NCBI GenBank assembly: GCA_017427285.1
Contig: JAFRTE010000048.1
Span: 1-64,000 of the forward strand
Direction: 5' to 3'
DNA length: 64,000 bases
DNA from: Clostridia bacterium
GTDB lineage: Bacteria; Bacillota; Clostridia; Oscillospirales; UBA644
Of this stretch, positions 54,202 to 62,528 are shown piece by piece. Position numbers and translations under genes: made by a program. Each line of letters opens with the position of its first letter. Within the stretch, counting starts at the first letter, position 1. Below the pieces are notes generated by a model. The model was not told where the DNA came from. It worked only from the letters and a program-made list of their open reading frames with translations, and did no database searches.

Positions 54202-56013
54202 ATGAATTACGAAGAGCTGAAAAAGCAGACGAACCGCGGGTGGAACACATGGAACACTCTTAACGTTCTTTCATACTCGCATCTGCCCGAAGGATTCACC
54301 GTTAATCTTTGCATACGGGAATACAGCGAAACAAAAGTTTTACGCGAAAGCTTAATAGGAAGAAACGGCGAATACGACGAAAAGATCTTTCCCTCGTCGC
54401 GTTCTTACGACGGCAGCGTAACGAGCTTAAAACTCACTTTTCACGAGCTCGAGCTTGACGTTAAAACCGTTGCGGATAACGACGAGCAGATAATAATGAT
54501 CGAGCCTTTAAAACACGGACTTCGTATCCCCACGCTGATTATCGAAGCATGCCTGCTTTGGGGAAAAGAAGGATATATAGGTAAAAAAGACGGGAAGATA
54601 TTCGGCGTTTGCGGCGACAGAAGATTTGATATATACACAACTGCCGAGCAGGTAAACGAACAGCATACGCATTCGCTTTCGCCGTATATCGCAGTAAAAC
54701 TCGACAGAAAATTCGTTATCTCTACCCGTCCTTGCTCCGTTGAAGAGGCGGAAACTCTTTATGCGGCTGCAAAAGCGAAGCTTGACGGGGAAAACGCGCG
54801 ATACGGCGTTCATTCCGAAGCGTATACCGCAATGAAAACGTGTCTTGCGTGGGATACTGTCTACGAATGCGAACACGACAGAGTATGTTCGCCCGTTTCA
54901 CGCATATGGAATATCGGGTGGGGCGGCTACGTCCTTTTTGACTGGGATACTTATTTCGCTTCCCTTATGGCGTCGGAAGAAAACAAGGAGCTTGCGCAGC
55001 TTAACGCGATAGCGATAACTGAGGAGGTTACGGAAAACGGTTTTATTCCCAATTTCGGAAGCGCGAACGACTCAAAGTCGAGAGACCGTTCGCAGCCGCC
55101 CGTAGGGTCTTACGTCTGTATGGAAATATACAGGAAATGGCCTGAAAAATGGTTTTTGGAGCACGTATTTCCGACTCTCTTATCGTGGAACCGCTGGTTT
55201 GCCGCTCACAGAATGACAAAGGAAGGATATATGTGCTGGGGCTCTGATCCGTTTGAGCCCGTAAACGGAAGATACTGGGAAGCAAACAACGTTGACTGTA
55301 CGTTTGCCGGCGCGCTCGAAAGCGGACTTGACAATTCGCCGATGTATGACGGTCGCGGCTACGATAAAGAAAGGCATATCATGCTTCTTGCCGACGTAGG
55401 GCTTATGGGTCTTTACATACTTGACTGCCGCAGTCTTGCCGAAATCGCAAAAACCGTCGGAAGAGAAGACGTTGTAAGCGAGATCGAAGAGAGAAAGACA
55501 TTTGTAGAAAAAGCGCTCGAAACGCTCTGGGACGACAGTTTCGGTCTTTACCTAAACAAAGACCTTTCGGATGGCACTCTTTCAAAGCGCATATCGCCCA
55601 CCAATTTCTACGCTCTGCAGTCCGACCTTGTTACGGAAGATAAAAAACGCCGCATGATGGACGGGCATTTTTACAATCCCGACGAATTCTGGGGCGATTA
55701 CATAATACCGACGATTGCAAGAAACGATCCGGCATATCCTGATCAGACGTACTGGCGCGGAAGAATATGGGCGCCGACGAATTTCTTGGTATATATCGCA
55801 ATGAAGCATGCGGGACTGAAAAAGGAATGCGACGACCTTGCGAAAAAATCCGAAGAGCTTATTCTGAAAGAATGGCGCCTGCACGGCCACGTTCACGAAA
55901 ATTACAGCGGTGACGACGGCATGGGCTGCGGCGTAAACAACAGCGATAAGTTTTACCACTGGGGCGGACTGCTCGCATACATAGCGATCGACAACGACAG
56001 AAATAAACAGTAA
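54202..56013 (+). CDS. GH63/trehalase-like (alpha/alpha)6-barrel glycosidase
   Basis: A protein of 603 residues. A beta-rich N-terminal part (about 1-215) precedes a helical barrel with FDWDTYFASLMAS (about 250), a catalytic aspartate in SRDRSQPPVGSY (about 295), WGSDPFEP, the barrel YWRGRIWAPTNFLV and the second acid in HVHENYSGDDGMG (Glu, about 566). These are features of GH63 glucosidase/mannosylglycerate hydrolase-type enzymes. No signal peptide, so a cytoplasmic exo-glycosidase is expected. AAAGGCGGG precedes the ATG. First gene of the plus-strand operon. Confidence 0.85.
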   Translation: MNYEELKKQTNRGWNTWNTLNVLSYSHLPEGFTVNLCIREYSETKVLRESLIGRNGEYDEKIFPSSRSYDGSVTSLKLTFHELELDVKTVADNDEQIIMIEPLKHGLRIPTLIIEACLLWGKEGYIGKKDGKIFGVCGDRRFDIYTTAEQVNEQHTHSLSPYIAVKLDRKFVISTRPCSVEEAETLYAAAKAKLDGENARYGVHSEAYTAMKTCLAWDTVYECEHDRVCSPVSRIWNIGWGGYVLFDWDTYFASLMASEENKELAQLNAIAITEEVTENGFIPNFGSANDSKSRDRSQPPVGSYVCMEIYRKWPEKWFLEHVFPTLLSWNRWFAAHRMTKEGYMCWGSDPFEPVNGRYWEANNVDCTFAGALESGLDNSPMYDGRGYDKERHIMLLADVGLMGLYILDCRSLAEIAKTVGREDVVSEIEERKTFVEKALETLWDDSFGLYLNKDLSDGTLSKRISPTNFYALQSDLVTEDKKRRMMDGHFYNPDEFWGDYIIPTIARNDPAYPDQTYWRGRIWAPTNFLVYIAMKHAGLKKECDDLAKKSEELILKEWRLHGHVHENYSGDDGMGCGVNNSDKFYHWGGLLAYIAIDNDRNKQ

Positions 56014-56030
56014 TAGAAAGGATAAAAAAC

Positions 56031-56546
56031 ATGAAAGATTTTCTCGAACTCGCAGCTGAGAGATATTCCTGCCGCAAATTTTCAAACAAACCCGTGGAAG
56101 AAGAAAAAATACAGAAGATTCTTCATGCCGCAAGACTTGCGCCGACCGCAAAAAACGGTCAGCCGCAGTATATAGTTATAGTTAAGAGCGAAGAAATGAG
56201 AAACAGAATGAAGGAAGCATCGCCCTGCACCTTTGACGCGCCCGTGATATTCGTTATGTGCGGAGACGTAAAAGACGGCTGGCACGACCCGTATACGGGA
56301 AGATCGCGCGCGGAGATGGACGTTTCGATCGCAACAACGCATATGATGCTGGAAGCTTCGGATATCGGGCTGGGGTCAACGTGGGTTTGCATGATGAACC
56401 CGTATAAGGCGCACGAGATACTCGGTCTGCCCGAACACATATTCCCCTACTGCATGCTTCCCGTAGGATACCCCGCCGACGACGCGCGCCCGTCTGAACG
56501 ACACACCTCAAGAAGAGAAATATCCGAATTTACAAAAGAGGTATAA
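56031..56546 (+). CDS. Nitroreductase family FMN protein
   Basis: A protein of 171 residues with the FMN-binding start LAAERYSCRKFSNKPVEEE, RLAPTAKNGQPQ, and a C-terminal LGLPEHIFPYCMLPVGYP. The length is at the short end for NADH-dependent nitroreductases, as is common in clostridia. It starts 17 nt after the GH63-like gene and ends 4 nt before the beta-helix gene, so it is part of this operon, although a link between flavin reduction and glycan breakdown is not obvious. Confidence 0.9.
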   Translation: MKDFLELAAERYSCRKFSNKPVEEEKIQKILHAARLAPTAKNGQPQYIVIVKSEEMRNRMKEASPCTFDAPVIFVMCGDVKDGWHDPYTGRSRAEMDVSIATTHMMLEASDIGLGSTWVCMMNPYKAHEILGLPEHIFPYCMLPVGYPADDARPSERHTSRREISEFTKEV

Positions 56547-56550
56547 GAAA

Positions 56551-58695
56551 ATGGAAATTCGGGTTACCGAAAAAGAAAAGCTGACGGATGTTTTTAGCTC
56601 CGTAAAAAGCGGAGACACGTTATATCTCGAAAAAGGTGTTTACAGAGTTGACGGTCCGCTGGATATTTCGTCAAAATGCGATATTTCCGTTATCGGAAAA
56701 GGCGCAGTGATAACGGGCTGCACGGTAATTGACGGCGAGCGTGGAAAATACTGCGATTTTGCTTATTTGATCAAAACACGGCGCGGTCTTGACATACAAC
56801 AGCTTTTTGTCAACGGCAAAAAGTACGTTATGGCAAGGTATCCCGACGAACGGGAAAATGAAATACTCGGCGGATATTCCTCAGACGCGGTATCTCCCGA
56901 AAGGACAGCGCGCTGGAAAAATCCGTCTTCGGGCTATCTCAGAGCTCTTCACGACTGCGAATGGGGCGGCAACGATTATTTTATCGAAGGCAAAAACTCC
57001 GACGGCTCGCTTAAACTGCGATGGGTAGGCGACAACAACAGAGGAAGAGGTTTTCACGCCGAAAAGGTAACGGTCGAAAACATTTTCGAAGAGCTTGACG
57101 CGCCGAAAGAATGGTTTTACGATAAAGAAAACGGACTTTTGTATATTATTCCCGACGGGGACGACGATATACTTTCGGCAACTGTCGAGGGCGCCGTATG
57201 CGGCGAGATATTCAGGTTGGAAAACTGTAAAAATATCTCTTTTTCGGGAATCCGTTTTGAAAAGACAAAGCGCATGCTTTTTTGCTCGGAATACGAAAAG
57301 ATAACAAGAAGCGACTGGGCGGTTGCCCGCAACGGCGCAGTTTATATGAAAAACTGTGAAAACGTATCCGTTTCAGACTGTGTTTTCAGCGAGGTCGGCG
57401 GAAACTGCGTTTTTATAGACGGCAACAACTCGGATATCGAGATTTCCCGCTGCGATTTTACGTTCTGCGGCGCATCGGGCGTATGCATATTCGGAAATCA
57501 GGACTGCGTTAGAGATCTTTCAACGTGGGAAAATCACAAAACGGTTATCTCGGATCTTGAAAAGGGTCCGAAAAACAACCGTTATCCGAAGGATATACTT
57601 ATCAAGGACTGTTATTTTTACGACCTCGGCATTTACGAAAAACAGTCTTCGCCCGTAACGCTGAGCGTATGTTCACGCGTCACGGTTGACGGATGCACCT
57701 TACACAAAGTCCCCCGCGCTGGAATAAACATATGCGACGGTTCTTTCGGAGGACACAGGATACAAAACAACCTCGTTTTTGACACGGTGCGCGAAACCGG
57801 CGACCACGGACCTTTCAACAGCTGGGGCAGAGACAGATTCTGGTCGCTCGGAGGAGTTGACGGAAGCGGAAAAGACGGCGCGAAAAAACGACCGTTTGCA
57901 ACGCTTGACGCAGTTGAAACGACAGTTATCTATCACAATATGTTTTGCGGAAACAGAGGGTTCGGAATAGATCTTGACGACGGCTCGTCGAATTATCTGA
58001 TCGAAAAAAACTATTGCGTAGGCGTCGGGATAAAGCTTAGGGAAGGTTTTTTAAGAACAGTAAGAAACAATTTTGTTTTCAACGCTCCCCTCGATATACA
58101 CTGCACGTTTGAGAAAAACGACGACGTTATCGAAAACAACATCGTGGTGTCTCAGAATCCTTTGAGCATTTACGCACAAAACGCAGGTTTTACAACAAAA
58201 GCCGCAAACAACCTTTTTGTCGGCGCGTCTCCCGAAATACTGTCAAACGAACTTTTTTTAGATAACAAAAACTACGTCTGTCCGTCGGACGACGAAGCCG
58301 CGCTTTCGATGCACCCGAAAGAAATATTCTTTGAGCCGTTTTCGCTTGAATTCGGCAGAAAGGACAAACCGAAGCCCGAAACGGCGATAAAAAACGTTAA
58401 AAAATCCGTTGAAGAGAAAATCGCGGGCATGGTTTTATCCCTGCCTGACGATTCGGTCCGCTCCATGGCGGGACTTTCGGATTTCGAAGGAGCGTTTGTT
58501 AAGGAAACAGATCAGAATTCGCCTTTCTATAAGCTCGGGATACGGAAAAACGACGTTATAATCAAGATTAACGGTAAAAAAGTTATTTCTCCCGCAGACG
58601 TGGGAAAAACGGAAGAGATAAACACGGTTGTTGTATCAAGAGCGCAGAAAATAATTGAATTTACGGTTAAAGAGACAGAAAATGATAAAGGATAA
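56551..58695 (+). CDS. Right-handed parallel beta-helix protein with C-terminal PDZ domain
   Basis: A protein of 714 residues. The N-terminal part (KSGDTLYLEKGVYRVDGPL, QQLFVNGKKYVMARYPD) and a long series of short strand repeats (about 210-590; for example ENVSVSDCVFSEVGGNCVFI, DILIKDCYFYDLG) form a parallel beta-helix, the fold of several polysaccharide-active enzymes, including GH110-type alpha-galactosidases with a similar 'VNGK...ARYP' start. The last 80 residues look like a PDZ domain (FVKETDQNSPFYKLGIRKND, IIKINGKKV). No signal peptide is visible, odd for such a fold. It starts 4 nt after the nitroreductase gene. Confidence 0.8.
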   Translation: MEIRVTEKEKLTDVFSSVKSGDTLYLEKGVYRVDGPLDISSKCDISVIGKGAVITGCTVIDGERGKYCDFAYLIKTRRGLDIQQLFVNGKKYVMARYPDERENEILGGYSSDAVSPERTARWKNPSSGYLRALHDCEWGGNDYFIEGKNSDGSLKLRWVGDNNRGRGFHAEKVTVENIFEELDAPKEWFYDKENGLLYIIPDGDDDILSATVEGAVCGEIFRLENCKNISFSGIRFEKTKRMLFCSEYEKITRSDWAVARNGAVYMKNCENVSVSDCVFSEVGGNCVFIDGNNSDIEISRCDFTFCGASGVCIFGNQDCVRDLSTWENHKTVISDLEKGPKNNRYPKDILIKDCYFYDLGIYEKQSSPVTLSVCSRVTVDGCTLHKVPRAGINICDGSFGGHRIQNNLVFDTVRETGDHGPFNSWGRDRFWSLGGVDGSGKDGAKKRPFATLDAVETTVIYHNMFCGNRGFGIDLDDGSSNYLIEKNYCVGVGIKLREGFLRTVRNNFVFNAPLDIHCTFEKNDDVIENNIVVSQNPLSIYAQNAGFTTKAANNLFVGASPEILSNELFLDNKNYVCPSDDEAALSMHPKEIFFEPFSLEFGRKDKPKPETAIKNVKKSVEEKIAGMVLSLPDDSVRSMAGLSDFEGAFVKETDQNSPFYKLGIRKNDVIIKINGKKVISPADVGKTEEINTVVVSRAQKIIEFTVKETENDKG

Positions 58696-59644
58696 AATAC
58701 TTAACGCATATACCTCGCAGCTTTTTCGCCGCTACGACGACGAGGGATATCTGTATTATTATTCCGCGGAGGATTTCGACGGTCTGAAAAAAGAAAGCTT
58801 TGATTTCTTTTCTCCGCAGCAAAACAGACTGAAAGGGTATTTTTACAGCTACGAAAACCCTACCGAAGGAAGGATAATAATATTCGATCACGGTCTCGGC
58901 GCGGGTCACAGAGCTTATATGAAGGAGATCGAACTGCTTTGCAGACATGGTTTTATCGTATATTCATACGACCACACGGGATGCAGGGAATCGGAGGGAG
59001 AGAGCACAAACGGACTTTTGCAGTCGCTTGCCGACCTTGACAGCTGTATCGCGGCAATACGCGCGGAGAGCAAATACAAAAACTGCGATATTTCCGTTGT
59101 CGGACACAGCTGGGGCGGTTTTTCGTGCGCAAATATCTGTGCTTACCATAAGGATATTTCGCATATCGTGGTTATTTCCGGCTTTGTTTCGGCTGAAAAT
59201 GCGATATCACAGCTTCTGAGCGGACCGCTTATGTTTTTCAGAACGCCGCTTTATGAGCTTGAAAAGCAGGCGAACCCTAAATACTTTTCCGCAAACGCCG
59301 CGACCGCTTTGAAGGAAACAGACGCGAAAATATTGCTCGTTTATTCCGCAGACGACCCTCTCGTAAAAAAGAAAAATCATTTTGACGCGCTGAAAAAAGC
59401 GCTTAAAGACAGGGACAACGTAAAGTTTCTGCTCGTTGACGGCAAAGGGCACAATCCCAATTACACGCATACGGCAGTATGCGCGCTTAAAGAGTGTGAA
59501 GACGAACTGAGGAAACGGTTTAAAGAAAATAAACTCTCAACGCCGCAGCAGAGGGAAGATTTCAAAAACTCTTTTGACTGGGACAAGATCACGCAACAGG
59601 ATGAAAGCGTCTGGAAAGAAATATTTGAAGTATTGGATGCATAA
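58682..59644 (+). CDS. Alpha/beta-hydrolase, cytosolic
   Basis: A protein of 320 residues with a hydrolase core: IFDHGLGAGHRAYM, YDHTGCRESEGEST, nucleophile elbow GHSWGG (about residue 143), aspartate in YSADDPLVKKKNH and histidine in GKGHNPNYTH. It suits lipase/acyl-ester or glycan deacetylase-type hydrolases; the substrate is unknown. I choose ATG 58682, which overlaps the beta-helix stop by 14 nt; the frame is open to 58655. Last gene of the operon, ending at a terminator. Confidence 0.85.
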   Translation: MIKDKILNAYTSQLFRRYDDEGYLYYYSAEDFDGLKKESFDFFSPQQNRLKGYFYSYENPTEGRIIIFDHGLGAGHRAYMKEIELLCRHGFIVYSYDHTGCRESEGESTNGLLQSLADLDSCIAAIRAESKYKNCDISVVGHSWGGFSCANICAYHKDISHIVVISGFVSAENAISQLLSGPLMFFRTPLYELEKQANPKYFSANAATALKETDAKILLVYSADDPLVKKKNHFDALKKALKDRDNVKFLLVDGKGHNPNYTHTAVCALKECEDELRKRFKENKLSTPQQREDFKNSFDWDKITQQDESVWKEIFEVLDA

Positions 59645-59650
59645 AAAAAG

Positions 59651-59676
59651 GCGAACCGAAAGGTTCGCTCTTTTTT
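59651..59676. terminator. Bidirectional terminator with GAAA loop
   Basis: GCGAACC (59651-59657), GAAA tetraloop, GGTTCGC (59662-59668), then TCTTTTTT. The minus strand reads into CTTTTTTTAT. It ends both the glycan cluster and the dnaG-rpoD-MPP-HAD run. Confidence 0.92.
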
Positions 59677-59685
59677 ATCGATCGG

Positions 59686-60462
59686 TTAATTATTTACTAT
59701 GTCTCCTACGTTGTCGAAAACGTAGTCGGGTCTGAACGGGAAATCCTCAACGCTTTCTCTCGTGGAAATCCCCGAAAGAACAAGGATCGTGTCTATTTCT
59801 GACTCGATACCGGCAATGATATCGGTATCCATTCTGTCGCCTATTATCGCCGCGTCTTCTCTGAGAACGCCTAGATGTTTTATTGCGTGGCGCATCATAA
59901 GAGGATTCGGTTTTCCGACAAAATAAGCGTGCTTTTCCGTTGCAAGCTCGATCGGGGCGATGAGCGCCTTCGTTGCGGGAGCTATGCCTTTTTCCGTCGG
60001 TCCTGTAACGTCGGGGTTCGTCCCTATAAGTTTCGCGCCCTTTAAAACGAGGCGTATCGCTTTTTCTATTTTATTGTAGCTGTATGAAGACGTTTCTCCT
60101 ACTACAACATAGTCCGGGTCAACGTCGTTCATGGAAAATCCCGCGCCGTAAATTGCGTTTATAAGACCCGCCTCGCCTATTACGTATGCGCTTCCGTTAG
60201 GATTTTGCGAACGCAGAAATGATGCCGTTGCCATAGCGGAAGTATAAAAGTGGTCTTCCGTAACGGAAAGTCCGAGACGTTCAAGTTTTTGCGAAAGCTC
60301 TCTCGGGGAGCGTTCCGAACTGTTTGTCAAAAACAGATAACTCTTGTCGTTTTCCGTGAGCCAGTCAACAAATTCCTTAACCCCCTCAAGAAGCTTGTTG
60401 CCGTGATATATCACGCCGTCCATATCGCATATGAACCCTTTTTTATCTTTTAAATATTTCAT
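59686..60462 (-). CDS. HAD-superfamily phosphatase, subfamily IIA (NagD-like)
   Basis: A protein of 258 residues. Motif I is CDMDGVIYHG (the first aspartate is the nucleophile), motif II LTNSSERSPRE, a large cap domain (about 70-180) and motif IV IGDRMDTDI. NagD-like enzymes dephosphorylate sugar or nucleotide phosphates. A GAAAGG site precedes the ATG. It is downstream of the metallophosphoesterase gene by 46 nt on the same strand. Confidence 0.9.
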   Translation of the reverse strand: MKYLKDKKGFICDMDGVIYHGNKLLEGVKEFVDWLTENDKSYLFLTNSSERSPRELSQKLERLGLSVTEDHFYTSAMATASFLRSQNPNGSAYVIGEAGLINAIYGAGFSMNDVDPDYVVVGETSSYSYNKIEKAIRLVLKGAKLIGTNPDVTGPTEKGIAPATKALIAPIELATEKHAYFVGKPNPLMMRHAIKHLGVLREDAAIIGDRMDTDIIAGIESEIDTILVLSGISTRESVEDFPFRPDYVFDNVGDIVNN

Positions 60463-60508
60463 GTTTTTTCCTTTCGGTATTTATTTCGGTTTCGGCAGCA
60501 TACTGCCT

Positions 60509-61342
60509 CTAAATAAGCGTTACTTCCCTTGCGTACCCCTCATATGCGCCGCCGGTTACTATCTGGACGAGTGAATCCGTAAGATTGCTGACAAACGGGA
60601 AATGCAGATGTCCGGCAAGGATCAAGCGTATAAGCGGCTCGTTTCTGATATAGTCAATTACCCGCAGGGTTGCGTCTGTAGGTCTTTGCTGTACCGCTCG
60701 GAATTCGTCGTAGGGAAGAAGGTGCTTTTCGTCGCATCCTGTAAGATATGTGCAAGAACCTGGCATTCTGCGCATATGCTCGGTATAAAGACTCTCCTCA
60801 AAAAGCGGACAGTGAAAAGCAAGGACCATCGGCAGTCCTTTTTCCGCTTCGCGCTTGAGCCGCCACAGATGCCAGTCTTCAAACTGATAATAGGCGTTAT
60901 CGATACCTATCAGGTTTACGCCGCCGACGGTGCGGGTATTCCAGAACATCGGCACGCCGAGCCCGTAGCCCATCTGCATGTAGCTGTTCATGCGGTAGGT
61001 ATTGTCCTCCCACGCTTCGCCGACATACTGCGAATATTCGTGATTTCCGGCAATAAAGAAAATTTTATCGTCTTTGAGTACTTCGCGCGCTTTTTCGACA
61101 TTCGGACGCGATACAAAATCTATAAGATCGCCCGTATGGACAAGCAGATCGCAGTTTTCATGCGCATAGGCAATATGCTCTTCAAGATATTTTTCCTTAT
61201 TCGAATTACCGAGCCGATTTGCAAGCGCGCGCTTTTTTTCGTCGTCTCGCTCGTCCGCCAGAGCGATATGCGTATCAGTGACGTGCATAAGCTTCAGTGG
61301 ACGGTCAAGCCCGATTTTTACAGTTGTTTTTTCAAGCGTCAT
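60509..61342 (-). CDS. Calcineurin-like metallophosphoesterase
   Basis: A protein of 277 residues with the metal-binding set of the family: MHVTDTHIALAD, VHTGDLID, AGNHEYS, LAFHCPLFE and LAGHLHFPF. It hydrolyses phosphate esters with a dinuclear metal centre; the substrate cannot be read. No signal peptide is visible. It starts 45 nt after rpoD with an AAAGGA site. Confidence 0.9.
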   Translation of the reverse strand: MTLEKTTVKIGLDRPLKLMHVTDTHIALADERDDEKKRALANRLGNSNKEKYLEEHIAYAHENCDLLVHTGDLIDFVSRPNVEKAREVLKDDKIFFIAGNHEYSQYVGEAWEDNTYRMNSYMQMGYGLGVPMFWNTRTVGGVNLIGIDNAYYQFEDWHLWRLKREAEKGLPMVLAFHCPLFEESLYTEHMRRMPGSCTYLTGCDEKHLLPYDEFRAVQQRPTDATLRVIDYIRNEPLIRLILAGHLHFPFVSNLTDSLVQIVTGGAYEGYAREVTLI

Positions 61343-61387
61343 GCAGGAATTCCTTTATTAACTGTTGTCGCAAATTACCTGATTATT

Positions 61388-62527
61388 TTAATCGAGAAAA
61401 TCTTTCAGGCGTTTGCTTCTCGACGGATGACGGAGCTTTCTGAGCGCTTTGGCCTCGATCTGTCTTATACGTTCACGGGTTACGTTGAACTCCTTGCCTA
61501 CTTCTTCGAGAGTCCTTGTCCTGCCGTCATCAAGTCCAAATCTGAGACTTAAAACGCGCGCTTCTCTGTCGCTGAGCGTTTTGAGCACTTCGTTGAGCTC
61601 TTCTTTAAGCATAGTCTGAGACGCAACATCGCTCGGCGACGGGATATCCTTATCTTCGACAAAATCGCCGAGATGGCTGTCTTCTTCTTCGCCGACGGGC
61701 GATTCGAGAGATACCGGCTCCTGCGCCACTTTCATTATTTCGCGCACTTTATCGATATTCATATTAAGCTCTTTTGCTAGCTCTTCCGCATTGGGCTGAC
61801 GTCCGAGCTCCTGAACGAGCGCGCGCTCGGCTTTTGTAAGTCTGCCTATAGTTTCAACCATATGAACGGGAATACGTATCGTCCTTGCCTGGTCTGCAAT
61901 GGCTCTCGTTATCGCCTGACGTATCCACCAGGTGGCGTACGTTGAAAATTTGTAGCCCTTGTTTGCGTCAAACTTATCGACCGCCTTTATAAGACCCAGG
62001 TTGCCCTCCTGAATAAGGTCGAGAAAGAGAAGTCCGCGGCCGACGTATCTTTTCGCTATGGATACAACAAGACGAAGGTTTGCTTCGTTAAGACGTTTTT
62101 TCGCGCTTGCGTCTCCGTCGGAAATCCTCTGCGCCAGTTCCGCCTCTTCTTCGGGAGTAAGAAGCGCAACGCGGCCTATTTCGTGAAGGTAGATCTTTAC
62201 GGGGTCGTCAATCGTAATACCTTCGGACTGAAGCAAAACCTCCATATCCTCGGGGTCTATCGGAAGAGAATTTGCTTCTTCTTCAATGCTTTTAAGGTCG
62301 TTTAGATCATCGATGGAAAACGATTCTTCAATTTCTACGCCCGAATTGCGGAATTCATCGATAATTACATTTATCTGATCAGCCGTAAATTCATGTTTTT
62401 CAAGCTCTTCCACGATATCGCTGCGCAAAAGCGAGCCCTTTTCCTTCCCCTGTTCGAGCAGCTCGCGTATTATCGCCTTTTTATCGGCTGCATTGCCGGG
62501 ATTGCTGTTATTGTTGTTGTTTTCCAT
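61388..62527 (-). CDS. rpoD: RNA polymerase primary sigma factor RpoD (SigA)
   Basis: A protein of 379 residues. Region 1.1 is short and acidic; region 1.2 reads [21 protein letters not shown]; region 2 contains [20 protein letters not shown] and [10 protein letters not shown]; region 3 [14 protein letters not shown]; region 4 [17 protein letters not shown] and the DNA-binding [19 protein letters not shown]. It recognises the TTGACA/TATAAT promoters seen throughout the window. It follows dnaG by one nucleotide, the classic macromolecular synthesis arrangement. Confidence 0.98.
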   Translation of the reverse strand: MENNNNNSNPGNAADKKAIIRELLEQGKEKGSLLRSDIVEELEKHEFTADQINVIIDEFRNSGVEIEESFSIDDLNDLKSIEEEANSLPIDPEDMEVLLQSEGITIDDPVKIYLHEIGRVALLTPEEEAELAQRISDGDASAKKRLNEANLRLVVSIAKRYVGRGLLFLDLIQEGNLGLIKAVDKFDANKGYKFSTYATWWIRQAITRAIADQARTIRIPVHMVETIGRLTKAERALVQELGRQPNAEELAKELNMNIDKVREIMKVAQEPVSLESPVGEEEDSHLGDFVEDKDIPSPSDVASQTMLKEELNEVLKTLSDREARVLSLRFGLDDGRTRTLEEVGKEFNVTRERIRQIEAKALRKLRHPSRSKRLKDFLD

Positions 62528-62528
62528 T

